Assembly: GCA_001275005.1 (NCBI GenBank)
Contig: JWZX01003068.1
Coordinates: 1-16,100 of the forward strand
Direction of reading: 5' to 3'
DNA: 16,100 nucleotides
Source of the DNA: Chrysochromulina tobinii
Taxonomy: Eukaryota > Haptophyta > Prymnesiales > Chrysochromulinaceae
Made by a program: the position numbers and the translations under genes. Of the stretch, positions 15,848 to 16,100 are shown piece by piece (position 1 is the first letter of the stretch; the number at the start of each line of letters is the position of its first letter). Under the pieces are notes generated by a model. That model saw only the letters and a list, made by a program, of their open reading frames with translations, had not been told where the DNA came from and did not search any database.

Positions 15848-16100
15848 AGGCGGTGGCCGGGCATCGAACTCAGATGTGCGAGGTGGGAGCATCAAAGTCC
15901 ATCGCAGCCCTGCGCCTCCTGCGCCCAATCCACGTGTAACCACCACCGAGGCCACTGCGCTTGTAACGGGTGCCGACACAGCGCCGGTAGAGGAGCGACG
16001 GATGGCGACTGATGGCGAGCGCTACACCAAGGCCGAGTTTTTCAAATTCTACGGTGGGTACGCCGAGTGGGACGCGGCCGCACCGCCCGCCCGCCGCCCG
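13902..16100 (+). CDS. DED1/DDX3-like: DED1/DDX3-type DEAD-box RNA helicase (3' end beyond window)
   Basis: This is an ATP-dependent RNA helicase of the DDX3/DED1 group, which acts in translation initiation and RNP remodelling. Exons are 13902-14832, 14934-15197 and 15333 to the window end, still open. The start (MNSHEGRS) is the nearest ATG before an RGG-like Gly/Arg-rich N-terminus; ATG 13938 is an alternative. Motifs in order are the Q motif (FSDFGSLTLP... KPTPIQ), AQTGSGKT, PTRELASQ, TPGRL, LVLDEADRMLDMGFEPQ, FSATFP, SLVFVEK, IHGDRSQSQREAAL, VATDVAARGLDV and HRIGRTGRAG: a complete helicase core. A poly-Gly/Ser linker follows, and then YTKAEFFKFYGGYAEWDAA. One extra base near 14765-14766 breaks the frame between VERGLVEL and AAARFLVLDEAD; removing it gives exactly the spacing seen in human DDX3. 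With that base removed, exon 1 is 310 codons, exon 2 is 88 and exon 3 at least 256. Confidence 0.92.
14833..14933 (+). other. Helicase intron 1
   Basis: A 101-nt intron starting GTGCAC and ending GACGCAG. It lies between GFEPQ and IRRIVRTMP, restoring the conserved DDX3-type sequence. It contains CTGATTG, two CTCTGATG and CGATTGCACG elements. Confidence 0.9.
15198..15332 (+). other. Helicase intron 2
   Basis: A 135-nt intron starting GTACGT and ending GACACAG, between SLVFVEK and KRTATWL in helicase motif IV. It carries two adjacent GCTGATTGCG copies and two GCATGCATGCCG-like pieces. Confidence 0.9.
15763..15863 (+). repeat. GGT/GGC repeat encoding poly-Gly/Ser linker
   Basis: A run of GGT and GGC codons with a few AGT encodes an almost pure Gly tract of about 30 residues after the helicase core. 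It is likely to vary in length between strains and is a probable site of assembly error. Confidence 0.9.

Noticed and set aside
14369-15979. 536-residue minus-strand open frame with a poly-Pro run
   Set aside because: It lies antisense to the helicase across its introns, and the poly-Pro is the mirror of the GGT/GGC tract.

Overview
The window looks like nuclear DNA from a GC-rich, gene-dense microbial eukaryote. The evidence is conserved eukaryotic protein families interrupted by short GT-AG introns (85-171 nt), AT-rich or microsatellite intergenic DNA, and no bacterial operon structure or ribosome binding sites. A haptophyte-like or other microalgal genome is my best guess, from the composition, the Gly/Ala/Pro-rich low-complexity coding and the intron style. 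No sequence here proves the lineage.

Layout. Bases 1-984 hold no convincing gene but several short repeats and two hairpins. Two plus-strand genes follow: a coiled-coil protein of unknown function (985-1908) and a von Willebrand A-domain protein with an N-myristoylation-type start (2118-3419). Four minus-strand genes then run tail to head: a divergent Hsp70 without a normal substrate-binding domain but with a long acidic tail (6212-3968, three exons); a large Gly-rich protein with a ubiquitin-like N-terminal segment (9748-6541, in two reading-frame blocks); an exostosin/GT47-type glycosyltransferase (12194-10111, at least two exons); and an unrecognised protein of about 294 residues (13437-12553). 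Divergent from the last gene is a DED1/DDX3-type DEAD-box RNA helicase (13902 to beyond 16100, three exons seen, running off the window end).

The genes do not form a recognisable pathway; this looks like ordinary eukaryotic chromosome with unrelated neighbours. The most interesting points are the Hsp70 variant, whose acidic tail is bracketed by two copies of a DIN(A/E)LF(Q/R)RMGRGE motif; a CTGATTG motif family shared by the introns of the Hsp70 and helicase genes; and an AT-rich island flanked by a 12-bp direct repeat. Single-base frame breaks interrupt the conserved Hsp70 and helicase genes, and a further frame change occurs in the GT47 gene. These could be sequence errors, very small introns or real mutations.
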